Shown here: piece by piece, positions 35,805 through 44,618 of the stretch
How positions within the stretch are numbered: position 1 is the first letter of the stretch
Layout: each line of letters opens with the position of its first letter
From: Ruegeria sp. AD91A
GTDB taxonomy: Bacteria; Pseudomonadota; Alphaproteobacteria; Rhodobacterales; Rhodobacteraceae
DNA: 64,000 nt
Assembly (NCBI RefSeq): GCF_003443535.1
Contig: NZ_CP031946.1
Location: 3,351,001-3,415,000, forward strand
Direction of reading: 5' to 3'
Notes under the pieces: generated by a model
The model's database searches: none
What the model saw: only the letters and a program-made list of their open reading frames with translations
What the model was told of the DNA's origin: nothing
Made by a program: the position numbers and the translations under genes

Positions 35805-36857
35805 ATGACGACCCCGAAAACCATGTCGGGCGTCTACCTGACCGGCCACGGCGGACCCGAGGTTCTGGAATGGCGTGATGATATCCCCGTTCCTGAACCC
35901 GGGGCAGGGCAAATTCTTGTCCGTGTCGCCGCTGCGGGAGTGAACAACACGGATATCAACACGCGGGTCGGTTGGTACTCATCGGATGTCACCGGTGCAA
36001 CGGATGCCGTTGATCAGGACGTTGAAGCCGGTGGTTGGGGCGGTGCATTGCACTTTCCCCGCATTCAGGGTGGTGACCTGTGCGGCATTGTTGAGGCGGT
36101 TGGTGTCGGGGCAGGTTTCGAACAAGGCCAGCGCGTGACATGTCCGATAAACATTCCGCGCCCACGCCCTGGAAACCCGCAGGGCTTCATTGCGCTTGGT
36201 TCCGAGATCGACGGGGCTTTTGCCCAATACTGCCTTGTTGAAGCGGATGATCTTTATGATGTTAGCGCTTCGCCCCTTACGGACGTGGAAATCGCAGCCA
36301 TTCCTTGCGCCTTTGGCACGGCCGAAAATCTATTGACCCGTGCGGGTGTTACCGCAGGACAAAAGGTTTTGATCACCGGCGCTTCAGGAGGCGTAGGTCT
36401 GGCGGCGGTGCAACTCGCCGCACTGCGCGGGGCGTCGGTTTGGGGTGTGACAAGTGAGGCCAAAGCAGAAATCGTGAAGTCTCAAGGGGCAGAGAACACG
36501 TTTGACCGGAACGACCCGCTGCCGCAAGATATGTTCGATGTGGTGATCGACGTTGTGGGTGGCCCCGTATGGCCATCGCTGATCCTTTCCCTGAAACCCA
36601 GCGGGCACTACGCCGTTTCGGGGGCAATAGCTGGCCCGATTGTTGAAGCTGATCTGCGCGACATCTACCTGCGCGACATAACCATACAAGGGTGTACGCA
36701 TCAGGCACCCGAAGTCTTTGCCCGTCTTGTGGAACTGGTGAATACCGGACGGATCATGCCGCTGGTTTCCCGGACCTATCCGCTGAAGGATATTGGCATT
36801 GCACAGGCCGACTTTCAGTCAAAGACTCTTCCGGGAAAACTGGTATTGGTGCCCTGA
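35805..36857 (+). CDS. Quinone-oxidoreductase-like MDR-family protein
   Basis: The ATG at 35805 has GAGG six bases upstream and gives 350 residues (MTTPKTMSGVYLTGHGGPEVLEW). The N-terminal GroES-like domain holds VAAAGVNNTDINTR and GGDLCGIVEAVGVGAG; the Rossmann part has ITGASGGVGLAAVQLAALRGA, an NADPH-type AxxGGVG pattern. Catalytic zinc ligands of alcohol dehydrogenases are mostly missing, which suits a quinone- or enone-reductase of the MDR superfamily. It stands between the broken cupin gene and the methyltransferase gene (11 bases), so it may belong to the betaine operon, but its substrate is unknown. Confidence 0.85.
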   Translation: MTTPKTMSGVYLTGHGGPEVLEWRDDIPVPEPGAGQILVRVAAAGVNNTDINTRVGWYSSDVTGATDAVDQDVEAGGWGGALHFPRIQGGDLCGIVEAVGVGAGFEQGQRVTCPINIPRPRPGNPQGFIALGSEIDGAFAQYCLVEADDLYDVSASPLTDVEIAAIPCAFGTAENLLTRAGVTAGQKVLITGASGGVGLAAVQLAALRGASVWGVTSEAKAEIVKSQGAENTFDRNDPLPQDMFDVVIDVVGGPVWPSLILSLKPSGHYAVSGAIAGPIVEADLRDIYLRDITIQGCTHQAPEVFARLVELVNTGRIMPLVSRTYPLKDIGIAQADFQSKTLPGKLVLVP

Positions 36858-36868
36858 GGAGTAACGAC

Positions 36869-37762
36869 ATGGCAGATATCACCCTTTTGGACGGCTCTAT
36901 CGGGCAGGAACTGGTAAAACGCAGTGGCGACCGGGCGACACCTCTGTGGTCGACGCGCGTGATGATCGATCACCCCGATTTGGTCGGAGAAGTGCACCGC
37001 GACTATTTCCGTCGGGGTGCGACGGTCGCGACAACCAATACTTATGCCGTGCATCGCTCTCGTCTGGTGCGGGTGGGGATGGAAGATCACATGCCCACCC
37101 TGATCGACACTGCCCTGACACAGGCCGAACGTGCCCGCACGGAAACCGAGGGGCGGATCGCGGGTGCATTGGGGCCGTTGCTGGCATCATATCGACCCGA
37201 TCTTAACCCGGACCCGGCAGACGCGGCTGAAAAGTTCGCCGAGCTTGTGACCATGATGGCCGCTCGGGTCGATCTGTTTCTGATCGAGACCGTGTCTTCG
37301 ATACAGGAAGCCGAGGGCGCACTGCGAGGCACGGCCGGATGCGGAAAACCGGTTTGGCTGTCCCTTTCGGTCAATGATGACGATGGCGGCTTTCTCAGGT
37401 CCGGCGAACCATTGGCGGACATTGCTCCGCTGGTGAAAGAGTTTTCGCCTGATGCCGTGTTGATCAACTGTTCCCGCCCCGAGGCGATCCCGGCGGCGCT
37501 GGAGGTTCTGTCCGGCATGAATCGGCCTTTTGGGGCCTACGCCAATGGATTTACGCATATTTCAGATGGCTTCCTTCAGGACGCGCCGACCGTGGATGCC
37601 CTGCAAGAGCGCCATGACCTCAGCCCCAAGGCTTATACGGACCAGGCGATGCGGTGGGTCGATCAGGGGGCAACGATTGTGGGTGGGTGCTGCGAAATCG
37701 GACCGGATCATATCGAAGAACTGGCGAACCGGTTGCGGGCCGCCGGTCATAACATCGTCTGA
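36869..37762 (+). CDS. Homocysteine S-methyltransferase, betaine-homocysteine-methyltransferase-like
   Basis: The ATG at 36869 follows GAGGAG. The 297-residue TIM barrel has the homocysteine-methyltransferase zinc cysteines in LINCSRP (about residue 195) and GGCCEIGPDHI (about 275), plus the opening LLDGSIGQELVKRSG and TTNTYAVHR. Members move a methyl group from betaine, S-methylmethionine or similar donors to homocysteine, forming methionine. With dimethylglycine- and sarcosine-dehydrogenase-like genes around it, glycine betaine is the most economical donor, yielding dimethylglycine. S-methylmethionine cannot be excluded from sequence. Confidence 0.82.
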   Translation: MADITLLDGSIGQELVKRSGDRATPLWSTRVMIDHPDLVGEVHRDYFRRGATVATTNTYAVHRSRLVRVGMEDHMPTLIDTALTQAERARTETEGRIAGALGPLLASYRPDLNPDPADAAEKFAELVTMMAARVDLFLIETVSSIQEAEGALRGTAGCGKPVWLSLSVNDDDGGFLRSGEPLADIAPLVKEFSPDAVLINCSRPEAIPAALEVLSGMNRPFGAYANGFTHISDGFLQDAPTVDALQERHDLSPKAYTDQAMRWVDQGATIVGGCCEIGPDHIEELANRLRAAGHNIV

Positions 37763-37770
37763 ACAAGAAA

Positions 37771-38748
37771 ATGGCGGCAAAACCAACTTCGGCAGCACCA
37801 AATCAGGCCATCCGGCATTTCGACATCCTTGTCGCGCCGGGCTTCGTGTTGTTGGAGCTGGCTTCGTTGGTTGAGGTGTTGAGGCTGGCCAACCGTGTAT
37901 GCCCAAGCCCTCCGTTCACCTTCACCTATCGCTCGCTCAAAGGTGGCCCGATTGCCAGCAGCAGTGACGCTGTGGTTCAAACAGAAGCGGTGCCGTCACT
38001 GCCTAAGGCGGACTACCTGTTCGTAATCGGCAACTCAGATCCGGATCACCCGGATTTGTCGTTGGGACGGGTGGTGTCGGACTATACCTTCCGGGACGCC
38101 AAGGTGTTCCTGCTGGCCGAAGCCGCCAGCCGCTATATCGACGAACAGGGTACAGACGACTTGGCAACCCATTGGGAGAACGCATCGTTCCTGCGGGAAC
38201 GCGGAGCCCGGTTCGAAGCCAAACTGTCGATCGCAACCCAACAGGGCGCAGTGGTGACATGTGCCGGGATGGAGGCCACAACCGATATCGCCCTGGCAGT
38301 GATCGGACGTCATATCTCGGGACCTGCAAAGATGACCGTGGCCGACATCATGTTGCATGAGAACATCCGTGATTTCGCCTCGATGCAGCCATTCTCAGGC
38401 GCCAAGTTGACCGCGACGGGAGATTCGAAGCTGGATCAGTGCATAAAGCTCATGCAGGCCAATATCGAAGACCCCCTGCCGATCAATCAGATTGTCGAGT
38501 CGCTGCACCTGTCGAACCGGTCCCTTGAGCGTAAGTTCAAAACCTTTTTTGGAACCACTCCCAACGGTTTCTACCGGGAAATGCGACTGGCCAAGGCAAA
38601 TAACCTATTGCTGAACACCACGATGAGCGTTCGCGAAATTGGATTGGCATGTGGTTTTCCGAACGGTTTTTCGTCCGTCTACAAAAGCTTCTTTGGGGTC
38701 ACGCCCTTTGTCGTGCGCCGGGAAAAGCGCGCGGCGACACATCGGTGA
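37771..38748 (+). CDS. GlxA-family AraC regulator, GbdR-like
   Basis: A 325-residue regulator. Residues about 15-185 form a DJ-1/PfpI (class I amidotransferase-like) ligand domain (FDILVAPGFVLLELASLVEVLRLANR), lacking a clear catalytic cysteine triad. Residues about 225-320 form the AraC double helix-turn-helix (INQIVESLHLSNRSLERKF, REIGLACGFPNGFSSVYKSFFGVTPFVVR). The architecture is that of GbdR, which activates glycine-betaine catabolic genes in Pseudomonas on binding betaine or dimethylglycine. Here it sits inside a cluster able to demethylate betaine, so a matching role is likely. The start ATG follows the previous stop by nine bases; the ribosome-binding site is weak. Confidence 0.88.
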   Translation: MAAKPTSAAPNQAIRHFDILVAPGFVLLELASLVEVLRLANRVCPSPPFTFTYRSLKGGPIASSSDAVVQTEAVPSLPKADYLFVIGNSDPDHPDLSLGRVVSDYTFRDAKVFLLAEAASRYIDEQGTDDLATHWENASFLRERGARFEAKLSIATQQGAVVTCAGMEATTDIALAVIGRHISGPAKMTVADIMLHENIRDFASMQPFSGAKLTATGDSKLDQCIKLMQANIEDPLPINQIVESLHLSNRSLERKFKTFFGTTPNGFYREMRLAKANNLLLNTTMSVREIGLACGFPNGFSSVYKSFFGVTPFVVRREKRAATHR

Positions 38749-38837
38749 AAACTGCCGATTTCGTGACGTTTTTGGTGCATTTGTTGACGATCTTCCATGG
38801 CAACTTATTCCAAACCTGACACAGCGGAGAATTCAGG

Positions 38838-41291
38838 ATGGTTGATCTTCCCAGCAAGGCCCGTGTGGTCATCATCGGCGGTGGCGTCATCGGATGCTCG
38901 GTCGCATATCATTTGACCAAGAAGGGTTGGAAAGATGTCGTGCTGCTGGAACGCAAGCAGCTGACCAGTGGCACCACCTGGCATGCGGCAGGTCTGATTG
39001 CGCAGCTGCGCGCCACGGCAAACATGACCAAGCTGGCGAAGTACAGCCAAGAGCTGTATGGCGCGCTGGAAGAGGAAACTGGCGTCGCTACGGGATTCAA
39101 GCGGTGCGGGTCGATCACCGTGGCCCTGACCGAAGAACGCAAAGAGGAAATCTATCGTCAGGCTGCGATGGCACGGGCGTTTGGTGTCGAGGTCGAAGAA
39201 ATCTCGAATGAGCGCGTGCAGGAGCTGTATCCGCACATCAATCTCGAGGGCGTCAAAGGTGCCGTCTATCTGCCGCTCGACGGGCAGGGTGATCCGGCCA
39301 ATATTGCGCTGGCTCTCGCCAAGGGCGCGCGCCAGCGCGGAGGCGTGGTGAAAGAGAGGGTTAAGGTCACCGATATCGTCAGGCAGGGCCGGTCGGTTAC
39401 TGGTGTGGACTGGGTCGCGGATGACGGCAGCGCCTCGGGCCATATCGAATGTGACATGGTGGTAAACTGCGCGGGCATGTGGGGCCACGAAGTTGGCCGC
39501 ATGGCCGGTGTGAACGTTCCGCTGCATGCCTGCGAACACTTCTACATTGTGACCGAGAACATCGATGGTCTGACCCAGCTGCCGGTGCTGCGTGTGCCGG
39601 ACGAATGTGCTTATTACAAAGAAGATGCAGGTAAAATCCTGCTGGGTGCGTTTGAACCCAACGCGAAACCTTGGGCGATGAATGGCATCCCGGACACGTT
39701 CGAATTCGACCAGCTGCCCGAGGATTTCGACCATTTCGAACCGATCCTCGAAGCCGCCTGCGAACGGATGCCGATGCTGGCCGAGGCGGGCATCCACACC
39801 TTCTTCAACGGCCCCGAGAGCTTTACGCCTGATGATGCCTATCATCTGGGTCTGGCGCCCGAGATGGACAATGTCTGGGTTGCCGCCGGGTTCAATTCGA
39901 TTGGCATTCAATCGGCCGGTGGTGCAGGCATGGCGTTGGCTGAATGGATGGATACGGGCGAAAAACCGTTCGATCTGGGCGATGTAGACATCAGTCGGAT
40001 GCAACCGTTTCAAGGGAACAAGCAGTACCTGTTCGAGCGCTCGAAAGAGACCCTGGGCCTGCTCTATGCCGACCACTACCCCTTCCGCCAGAAAGCCACC
40101 GCGCGCGGTGTTCGCCGGACTCCGTTCCACCATCACCTGCTGGAACAGGGCGCCGTGATGGGTGAAATGGCCGGGTGGGAGCGCGCCAACTGGTTCGCCA
40201 ACGAAGGGCAAGAGCGCGATTACAAATACAGCTGGAAGCGCCAGAACTGGTTCGAGAATTCCGCGGCTGAGCACAGAGCTGTGCGTGAAAATGTGGGCAT
40301 GTACGACATGTCTTCGTTTGGCAAGATCCGCGTAGAGGGTCCCGATGCCGAAAAGTTCATGAACTATATCGGTGGCGGCGATTACGCAGTGCCCAATGGC
40401 AAGATCGTCTACACGCAGTTTCTGAACCGTTCCGGCGGAATCGAGGCGGATGTCACCGTGACACGTCTTACCGAGACTTCCTATTTGGTGGTCACTCCGG
40501 CAGCGACCCGTCTGGCGGATCAGACCTGGATGATGCGCCATTCTGGCAATTTCAACGTGGTCATCACCGATGTCACGGCGGGTGAAGGCGTTTTGGCGGT
40601 GATGGGCCCGAATTCCCGGGCCTTGCTGGAAAAGGTGTCGCCCAACGACTTCTCGAACGCGGCAAATCCCTTCGGCACCGCGCAGGAAATCGAGATCGGC
40701 ATGGGTCTCGCCCGTGCCCACCGCGTCACCTATGTGGGTGAGCTTGGATGGGAGATCTATGTATCCTCCGACATGGCGGGCCACGTCTTTGAAACCCTGC
40801 ACGAGGCGGGGCAGGACATGGGGCTCAAGCTGTGCGGCATGCACATGATGGACAGCTGTAGGATCGAAAAGGGCTTCCGCCATTTCGGGCACGACATCAC
40901 CTGCGAAGATCACGTCGTCGATGCGGGTTTGGGCTTTGCAGTCAAGGTGGACAAGGGCTGCGATTTCATTGGGCGTGAGGCCGTGATTGCGCGCAAGGAA
41001 AGCGGTCCCCGGAACCGTCTGGTCCAGTTCCGCCTGACAGACTCCGAACCACTGCTGTTCCACAATGAACCCATCGTACGGGATGGGGAGTACGAGGGCT
41101 ACCTGAGTTCCGGCAACTATGGCCATACTCTCGGCGGCGCCATCGGTTTGGGCTACGTGCCATGCCAGGGAGAGAAAGCCGCCGACGTTCTGGCGTCGAC
41201 CTACGAGATCGACGTGTGTGGCGTGAAGGTCAAAGCCGAAGCGTCACTCAAACCCATGTATGATCCCAAATCCGAACGGGTGAAGGTGTGA
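38838..41291 (+). CDS. Sarcosine-dehydrogenase-like FAD enzyme with GcvT-type C-terminus
   Basis: An 817-residue homologue of the preceding DMGDH-like enzyme. The FAD domain starts RVVIIGGGVIGCSVAYHLTKKG and has TTWHAAGL with the covalent-FAD histidine. VVNCAGMWGHEVGRMAGVNVPL and NGPESFTPD follow SARDH rather than DMGDH. The C-terminal folate-binding half has GELGWEIYVSSDMAGHV and MMDSCRIEKGFRHFGHD. The expected reaction is sarcosine to glycine, with methylene-tetrahydrofolate or formaldehyde as by-product. The AGAAT-rich leader (90 bases after the GlxA gene) is followed by GGAG-type spacing to the ATG. It is the last gene of the betaine cluster. Confidence 0.85.
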   Translation: MVDLPSKARVVIIGGGVIGCSVAYHLTKKGWKDVVLLERKQLTSGTTWHAAGLIAQLRATANMTKLAKYSQELYGALEEETGVATGFKRCGSITVALTEERKEEIYRQAAMARAFGVEVEEISNERVQELYPHINLEGVKGAVYLPLDGQGDPANIALALAKGARQRGGVVKERVKVTDIVRQGRSVTGVDWVADDGSASGHIECDMVVNCAGMWGHEVGRMAGVNVPLHACEHFYIVTENIDGLTQLPVLRVPDECAYYKEDAGKILLGAFEPNAKPWAMNGIPDTFEFDQLPEDFDHFEPILEAACERMPMLAEAGIHTFFNGPESFTPDDAYHLGLAPEMDNVWVAAGFNSIGIQSAGGAGMALAEWMDTGEKPFDLGDVDISRMQPFQGNKQYLFERSKETLGLLYADHYPFRQKATARGVRRTPFHHHLLEQGAVMGEMAGWERANWFANEGQERDYKYSWKRQNWFENSAAEHRAVRENVGMYDMSSFGKIRVEGPDAEKFMNYIGGGDYAVPNGKIVYTQFLNRSGGIEADVTVTRLTETSYLVVTPAATRLADQTWMMRHSGNFNVVITDVTAGEGVLAVMGPNSRALLEKVSPNDFSNAANPFGTAQEIEIGMGLARAHRVTYVGELGWEIYVSSDMAGHVFETLHEAGQDMGLKLCGMHMMDSCRIEKGFRHFGHDITCEDHVVDAGLGFAVKVDKGCDFIGREAVIARKESGPRNRLVQFRLTDSEPLLFHNEPIVRDGEYEGYLSSGNYGHTLGGAIGLGYVPCQGEKAADVLASTYEIDVCGVKVKAEASLKPMYDPKSERVKV

Positions 41292-41305
41292 CCATGGTGT
41301 TCGGT

Positions 41306-41425
41306 GGGGGCTCTGCCCCCGCCGCCTTCGGCGACTCCCCCAAGATATTTTCGGCCAGATGAAGATTGGTTCCCCTTGTTCATCTGGCCCCAAATATCCC
41401 GGAGCGCGAGGCAGAGCCTCGCATT
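41306..41425. repeat. Extragenic palindromic element, copy 1 (double arm)
   Basis: GGGGGC-TCT-GCCCCC hairpin (41306-41320), a GCCGCC/GGCG hairpin, and CCCCC, then a 20-base arm (41344-41363, GATATTTTCGGCCAGATGAA) repeated inverted at 41379-41398 with 17 of 20 matches. Finally GAGGCAGAGCCTC. It fills most of the gap between the sarcosine-dehydrogenase-like gene and rarD. Related single-arm copies lie at 53227 and 54946. Confidence 0.8.
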
Positions 41426-41554
41426 TCAGACGTCACCTGAAAAGCGTGGTCCGATAACTCATCAAACATCGTTATGTGACACTTCACTGTTTTCAGAGTT
41501 TTCAACCTGTTCAGTTCTGCCGTAAACCGAACCGGTAGCAACCGGAGACCCGAT

Positions 41555-42460
41555 GTGGCTGACCCGCTCTTACCTACTCAGAACACGGACACACCAAAAG
41601 GACTTGCGTTGGCAGTCACGGCTTATGTCCTGTGGGGGTTCCTGCCTCTGTATATGAAAGCGTTGGATCATATGGGGCCGGTCGAGGTCGTGGCGCATCG
41701 TGTTATCTGGTCAGTACCCGTGGCGGGTTTGTTGCTAGTGGTACTGGGCCGAACCCGGGATCTGAAGGCCGCGCTTGGCAATCCGAAGATGTTAGGCATG
41801 GCCGCTTTGACAGCTGCGCTAATTTCCGTGAACTGGGCGATTTACGTATGGGCCATTTCTACGGGTAACGCGTTGGATGCTGCGCTGGGATATTACATCA
41901 ACCCTCTGTTCAGTATTGCGCTGGGGGCGGTCTTGTTGAGGGAACCCCTGACAAGGACACAACTTTTCGCGGTCGGGTTGGCTGCGATGGGTGTGGTGGT
42001 ACTTGTGGTAGAAGCCGGTCGATTGCCTTGGGCCGCTCTTGGGTTGATGGTCAGCTGGGGGTTCTACGCGTTTTTCAAACGCTCGCTGCCGATTGGGCCG
42101 AACCAGGGTTTTCTGCTTGAGGTCCTGATCCTTTTGATTCCGGCACTGGTTTATATCACCTTTCTGGGTGTGCAGGGCACAGGTCATTTCGGCGTGGCGA
42201 TGTCGGACACTCTATTGTTGTCCTGCGCCGGGGTTGTGACGGCCGTGCCGTTGCTGGTTTACGCAAATGGCGCAAAACTGGTGCGCCTGTCCACGATGGG
42301 CATCCTGCAATACATTGCGCCGACCATGATTTTCATTACAGCAATAACCCTGTTCGGTGAGAAGATAGACACAGGCCGGATGATTGCGTTCCCACTGATC
42401 TGGGCGGCTCTGGTTGTTTACTCGATCCCTCTGATCCGGCAGGTGCGCACTCAGGCCTGA
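41555..42460 (+). CDS. rarD: RarD-family EamA transporter
   Basis: The start is GTG at 41555, with GGAG eight bases upstream; an ATG two bases earlier is out of frame. The 301-residue protein has ten predicted helices in two EamA halves, with the RarD pattern YVLWGFLPLYMKAL, AHRVIWSVP, NWAIYVWA, ALGYYINPL and LQYIAPTMIF. RarD was named for chloramphenicol sensitivity; the natural substrate is not known. The stop overlaps the convergent GDSL-esterase gene by ten bases. Confidence 0.92.
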   Translation: MADPLLPTQNTDTPKGLALAVTAYVLWGFLPLYMKALDHMGPVEVVAHRVIWSVPVAGLLLVVLGRTRDLKAALGNPKMLGMAALTAALISVNWAIYVWAISTGNALDAALGYYINPLFSIALGAVLLREPLTRTQLFAVGLAAMGVVVLVVEAGRLPWAALGLMVSWGFYAFFKRSLPIGPNQGFLLEVLILLIPALVYITFLGVQGTGHFGVAMSDTLLLSCAGVVTAVPLLVYANGAKLVRLSTMGILQYIAPTMIFITAITLFGEKIDTGRMIAFPLIWAALVVYSIPLIRQVRTQA

Positions 42461-43161
42461 AGCAACAGACGCGCGGCTGCATCTGCCCAAAGCGCATACG
42501 CCCGGGGGCTGGGATGATAGCCATCCGGTGCAGCCAGCGCCGGGTCGTCCGGCAGGTCGAGTGGCAGGTGTTGAACATGCGGAAAAGCAGCCGCAACCTC
42601 TTGCAGCCCCTGGTCCAGGCGCGCGGCCTGGCATCCAAGCACCCAGGCCAGCGGCTGAGGCAAGGCCGGAAACCTGTTCATCTGCGGGACAGCGGTTACG
42701 ACGATGCGACGAGCGCCCAGGCCTTCGGAAAGTAAGCGGATGAGACGGGTCTGGCGGCTTGTAAATTGCCCACGTGTCACGGCTCGGGTGACATCATTGA
42801 CTCCGAGTGCCGTAACGACAGCATCGAATTCGCCATCTATTTGCGTCAGGCGGTCAATCGTATCCTGGGTGGTGTGCCCGGTTGCCGCTTCCAGCTGCCA
42901 TTCGACCGCGTAGTGCCTGGCCAGACGGTTGACCAGATGTCCGGATAACGCCTGATCCTGCGTGCCTGCGCCCACTCCGGCTGCCGAGCTATCACCGATG
43001 ATCAGAAGCCGCAGACGCGGCCCGCGACCTCTGCGGCCCTCGCGCGCGCCGGTCGGTTCCGGCAGCAGCTGAGCGTTCCGTCGCACCGATAGGCCCTGCG
43101 CGGCAAGCACCGGAAGCAAAGGCACCCGCAAAATCTGATCGACAGATAAGGAACGCGGCAT
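42451..43161 (-). CDS. SGNH/GDSL-family hydrolase
   Basis: A 236-residue hydrolase with block I LIIGDSSAAGVGA (serine of GDS), block III VVTALGVNDVTR (GxND) and block V DGYHPSPRAYALWA (DxxH). These give the Ser-Asp-His triad of acyl esterases and lipases acting on acyl esters or glycan acetyl groups. No signal peptide is obvious; the N-terminus SLSVDQILRVPLLPVLAAQG could be a weak membrane segment. It begins three bases after the stop of the NTF2-like gene on the same strand. Confidence 0.88.
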   Translation of the reverse strand: MPRSLSVDQILRVPLLPVLAAQGLSVRRNAQLLPEPTGAREGRRGRGPRLRLLIIGDSSAAGVGAGTQDQALSGHLVNRLARHYAVEWQLEAATGHTTQDTIDRLTQIDGEFDAVVTALGVNDVTRAVTRGQFTSRQTRLIRLLSEGLGARRIVVTAVPQMNRFPALPQPLAWVLGCQAARLDQGLQEVAAAFPHVQHLPLDLPDDPALAAPDGYHPSPRAYALWADAAARLLLQA

Positions 43162-43163
43162 TG

Positions 43164-43574
43164 TCAGCTCAGCGCGTTTTTGAATTCAAGAAAACGAGCG
43201 TCGGTCATGACCCGCGCCATCATGGCATCGCGCAAGGCACCCACCGTTTTGTAGGGGCGCATGACGACTTCGAAAGTCTGAATCAACCCGCTGTCATTCA
43301 GCGTAACAAGATCCACGCCGATACCATCCAGATCACCGACTTTGCATTGGAACTCCAACGCCCAGTCTTTCCCGTCGCCCATGACGCGCCGATAACGAAA
43401 ACCTGAAAACACCTGCCCGACATGCCCCAGAACGGCAGCGACCGGAGCGCGCCCTGTCCAGGTGCTGTAGTAGGTTGGTGGCAGGAACTGCACATCTTCG
43501 GCCAAGAGTTCGTGGATCAAGGCCTCATCGCCTTTCGCGACAACCTCTTGCATGCGTTCAATTGTCGGGTGCAT
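43164..43574 (-). CDS. NTF2/SnoaL-like small protein
   Basis: The start at 43574 has GGAGGAG nearby. The 136-residue single-domain protein has the alpha+beta cone fold outline: MQEVVAKGDEALIHELLAEDVQFLPP, YYSTWTGRAPVAAVLGHVGQVF, WALEFQCKVGDLDGIGVDLVTLND and QTFEVVMRPYKTV. Such proteins bind small hydrophobic ligands or act as isomerases or hydrolases. The next gene starts three bases beyond the stop, so the pair forms a minus-strand operon. Confidence 0.85.
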   Translation of the reverse strand: MHPTIERMQEVVAKGDEALIHELLAEDVQFLPPTYYSTWTGRAPVAAVLGHVGQVFSGFRYRRVMGDGKDWALEFQCKVGDLDGIGVDLVTLNDSGLIQTFEVVMRPYKTVGALRDAMMARVMTDARFLEFKNALS

Positions 43575-43670
43575 GGCATCTCCTCCGCTTTTGGGGTGAA
43601 GGTCACCGAACATGGGCGGGCATGCAAGGACGACGTTGCGGGAGGTCACGAGCTGGGATAGGCACCCTGC

Positions 43671-44318
43671 ATGAGCGACACCTATGATCCCCCTCAAACC
43701 CCGCTGGATGTGTTGCATGAAGATGCGCAGCTGATCGTGGTGAACAAGCCTTCGGGCTTGCTTTCGGTTCCGGGACGGGGCGCGCATCTGTCAGATTGTC
43801 TGTTGACCCGTGTGCAGGATGCATTTCCACAAGCACTGCTGGTGCACCGGTTGGACCGGGATACGTCCGGTGTCATGGTCTTTGCCCAAACGCCGCACGC
43901 GCAGCGCAACCTGAGCATGCAATTCGAGCAGCGTCAGACCCGCAAAACCTATGTAGCCCGTGTCTGGGGGCAGCTGGAACCCAAGACCGGTACCGTTGAC
44001 CTGCCTCTGATTGTGGACTGGCCCAACCGGCCCAGACAGATGGTTTGTCATGCGACGGGCAAACCTGCCGTGACGGACTGGCGCGTTGTGAAGACCGAAG
44101 GCGATACGACGCGTGTGCGTCTGTTTCCCAAAACGGGCCGGTCTCATCAGCTTCGCGTTCACATGCAGGCGCTGGGCCACCCGATCCTGGGCGATCCATT
44201 CTATGCGACAGGCGATGCGCTGGACTTCCCCAGATTGATGCTGCATTCAGAAGAGCTGCGCCTGAAGCACCCGGAAGGTGGGGTTTCGATGAAGTTTCGG
44301 GCCCGGCCCGAGTTCTGA
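43671..44318 (+). CDS. RluA-family pseudouridine synthase
   Basis: A 215-residue enzyme without an S4 domain. The catalytic aspartate is in LVHRLDRDTSGVMVFA (HRLDRDTSG); KPSGLLSVPGRG, RKTYVARVWGQ and GRSHQLRVHMQALGHPILGDPFY complete the pattern. It converts uridine to pseudouridine in 23S rRNA and/or tRNA. The small size matches E. coli RluA, which acts at 23S U746 and tRNA U32, but the target here is not certain. Three bases separate its end from the convergent 63-residue gene. Confidence 0.92.
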   Translation: MSDTYDPPQTPLDVLHEDAQLIVVNKPSGLLSVPGRGAHLSDCLLTRVQDAFPQALLVHRLDRDTSGVMVFAQTPHAQRNLSMQFEQRQTRKTYVARVWGQLEPKTGTVDLPLIVDWPNRPRQMVCHATGKPAVTDWRVVKTEGDTTRVRLFPKTGRSHQLRVHMQALGHPILGDPFYATGDALDFPRLMLHSEELRLKHPEGGVSMKFRARPEF

Positions 44319-44320
44319 TT

Positions 44321-44512
44321 TCACGCCGTGCTGGTCCAGAGCATCTTCAGATTTCCCAGCGAAAAACGTCTTGATCGTTTCTTTGAAACAGGTTGCTTGC
44401 ACTGCCGGGCCATGGCGATTTCGCGCTCGATCTCGAAGGCGCGCAGGGTGTGGTCCTGAGACCATTGCCCCAGCCTGAGTGTCATCATGACGTGGGTGTC
44501 GAAGTAAGGCAT
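44321..44512 (-). CDS. Small hypothetical protein, 63 residues
   Basis: The ATG at 44512 has an excellent AAGGAG about nine bases upstream. The 63-residue product begins MPYFDTHVMMTLRLGQWSQDH and ends in a basic stretch (KKRSRRFSLGNLKMLW). I do not recognise the family and see no transmembrane segment. It is divergent from the WYL regulator gene; the 106 bases between hold two TGACA/TGTCA inverted repeats. That layout makes it a plausible target of the regulator. The reading frame is short, so coding status is moderately secure only. Confidence 0.6.
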   Translation of the reverse strand: MPYFDTHVMMTLRLGQWSQDHTLRAFEIEREIAMARQCKQPVSKKRSRRFSLGNLKMLWTSTA

Positions 44513-44560
44513 TTTTCGTGCTCCTTTTTTCGATGCCATTCCAATCTGGCCCATCACTCC

Positions 44561-44576
44561 TGACACCTTCTTGTCA
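44561..44576. promoter_or_regulatory. Inverted repeat TGACA-N6-TGTCA, site 1
   Basis: The first of two symmetric elements between the divergent 63-residue gene and the WYL regulator. The second copy, with reversed half-sites, is centred 32 bases downstream (about three helical turns). Confidence 0.6.
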
Positions 44577-44592
44577 GTGGGGTGTGCTAGGG

Positions 44593-44608
44593 TGTCAGCA
44601 TGTTGACA
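44593..44608. promoter_or_regulatory. Inverted repeat TGTCA-N6-TGACA, site 2
   Basis: Ends just before the AGGAGG of the WYL regulator gene, so a protein bound here would block the gene's own ribosome-binding region or promoter. Confidence 0.6.
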
Positions 44609-44618
44609 GGAGGATGCC

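Noticed and set aside
38805..41126. A 773-codon open frame on the minus strand
   Set aside because: Mirror of the sarcosine-dehydrogenase-like gene; no start signal and no conserved motif.
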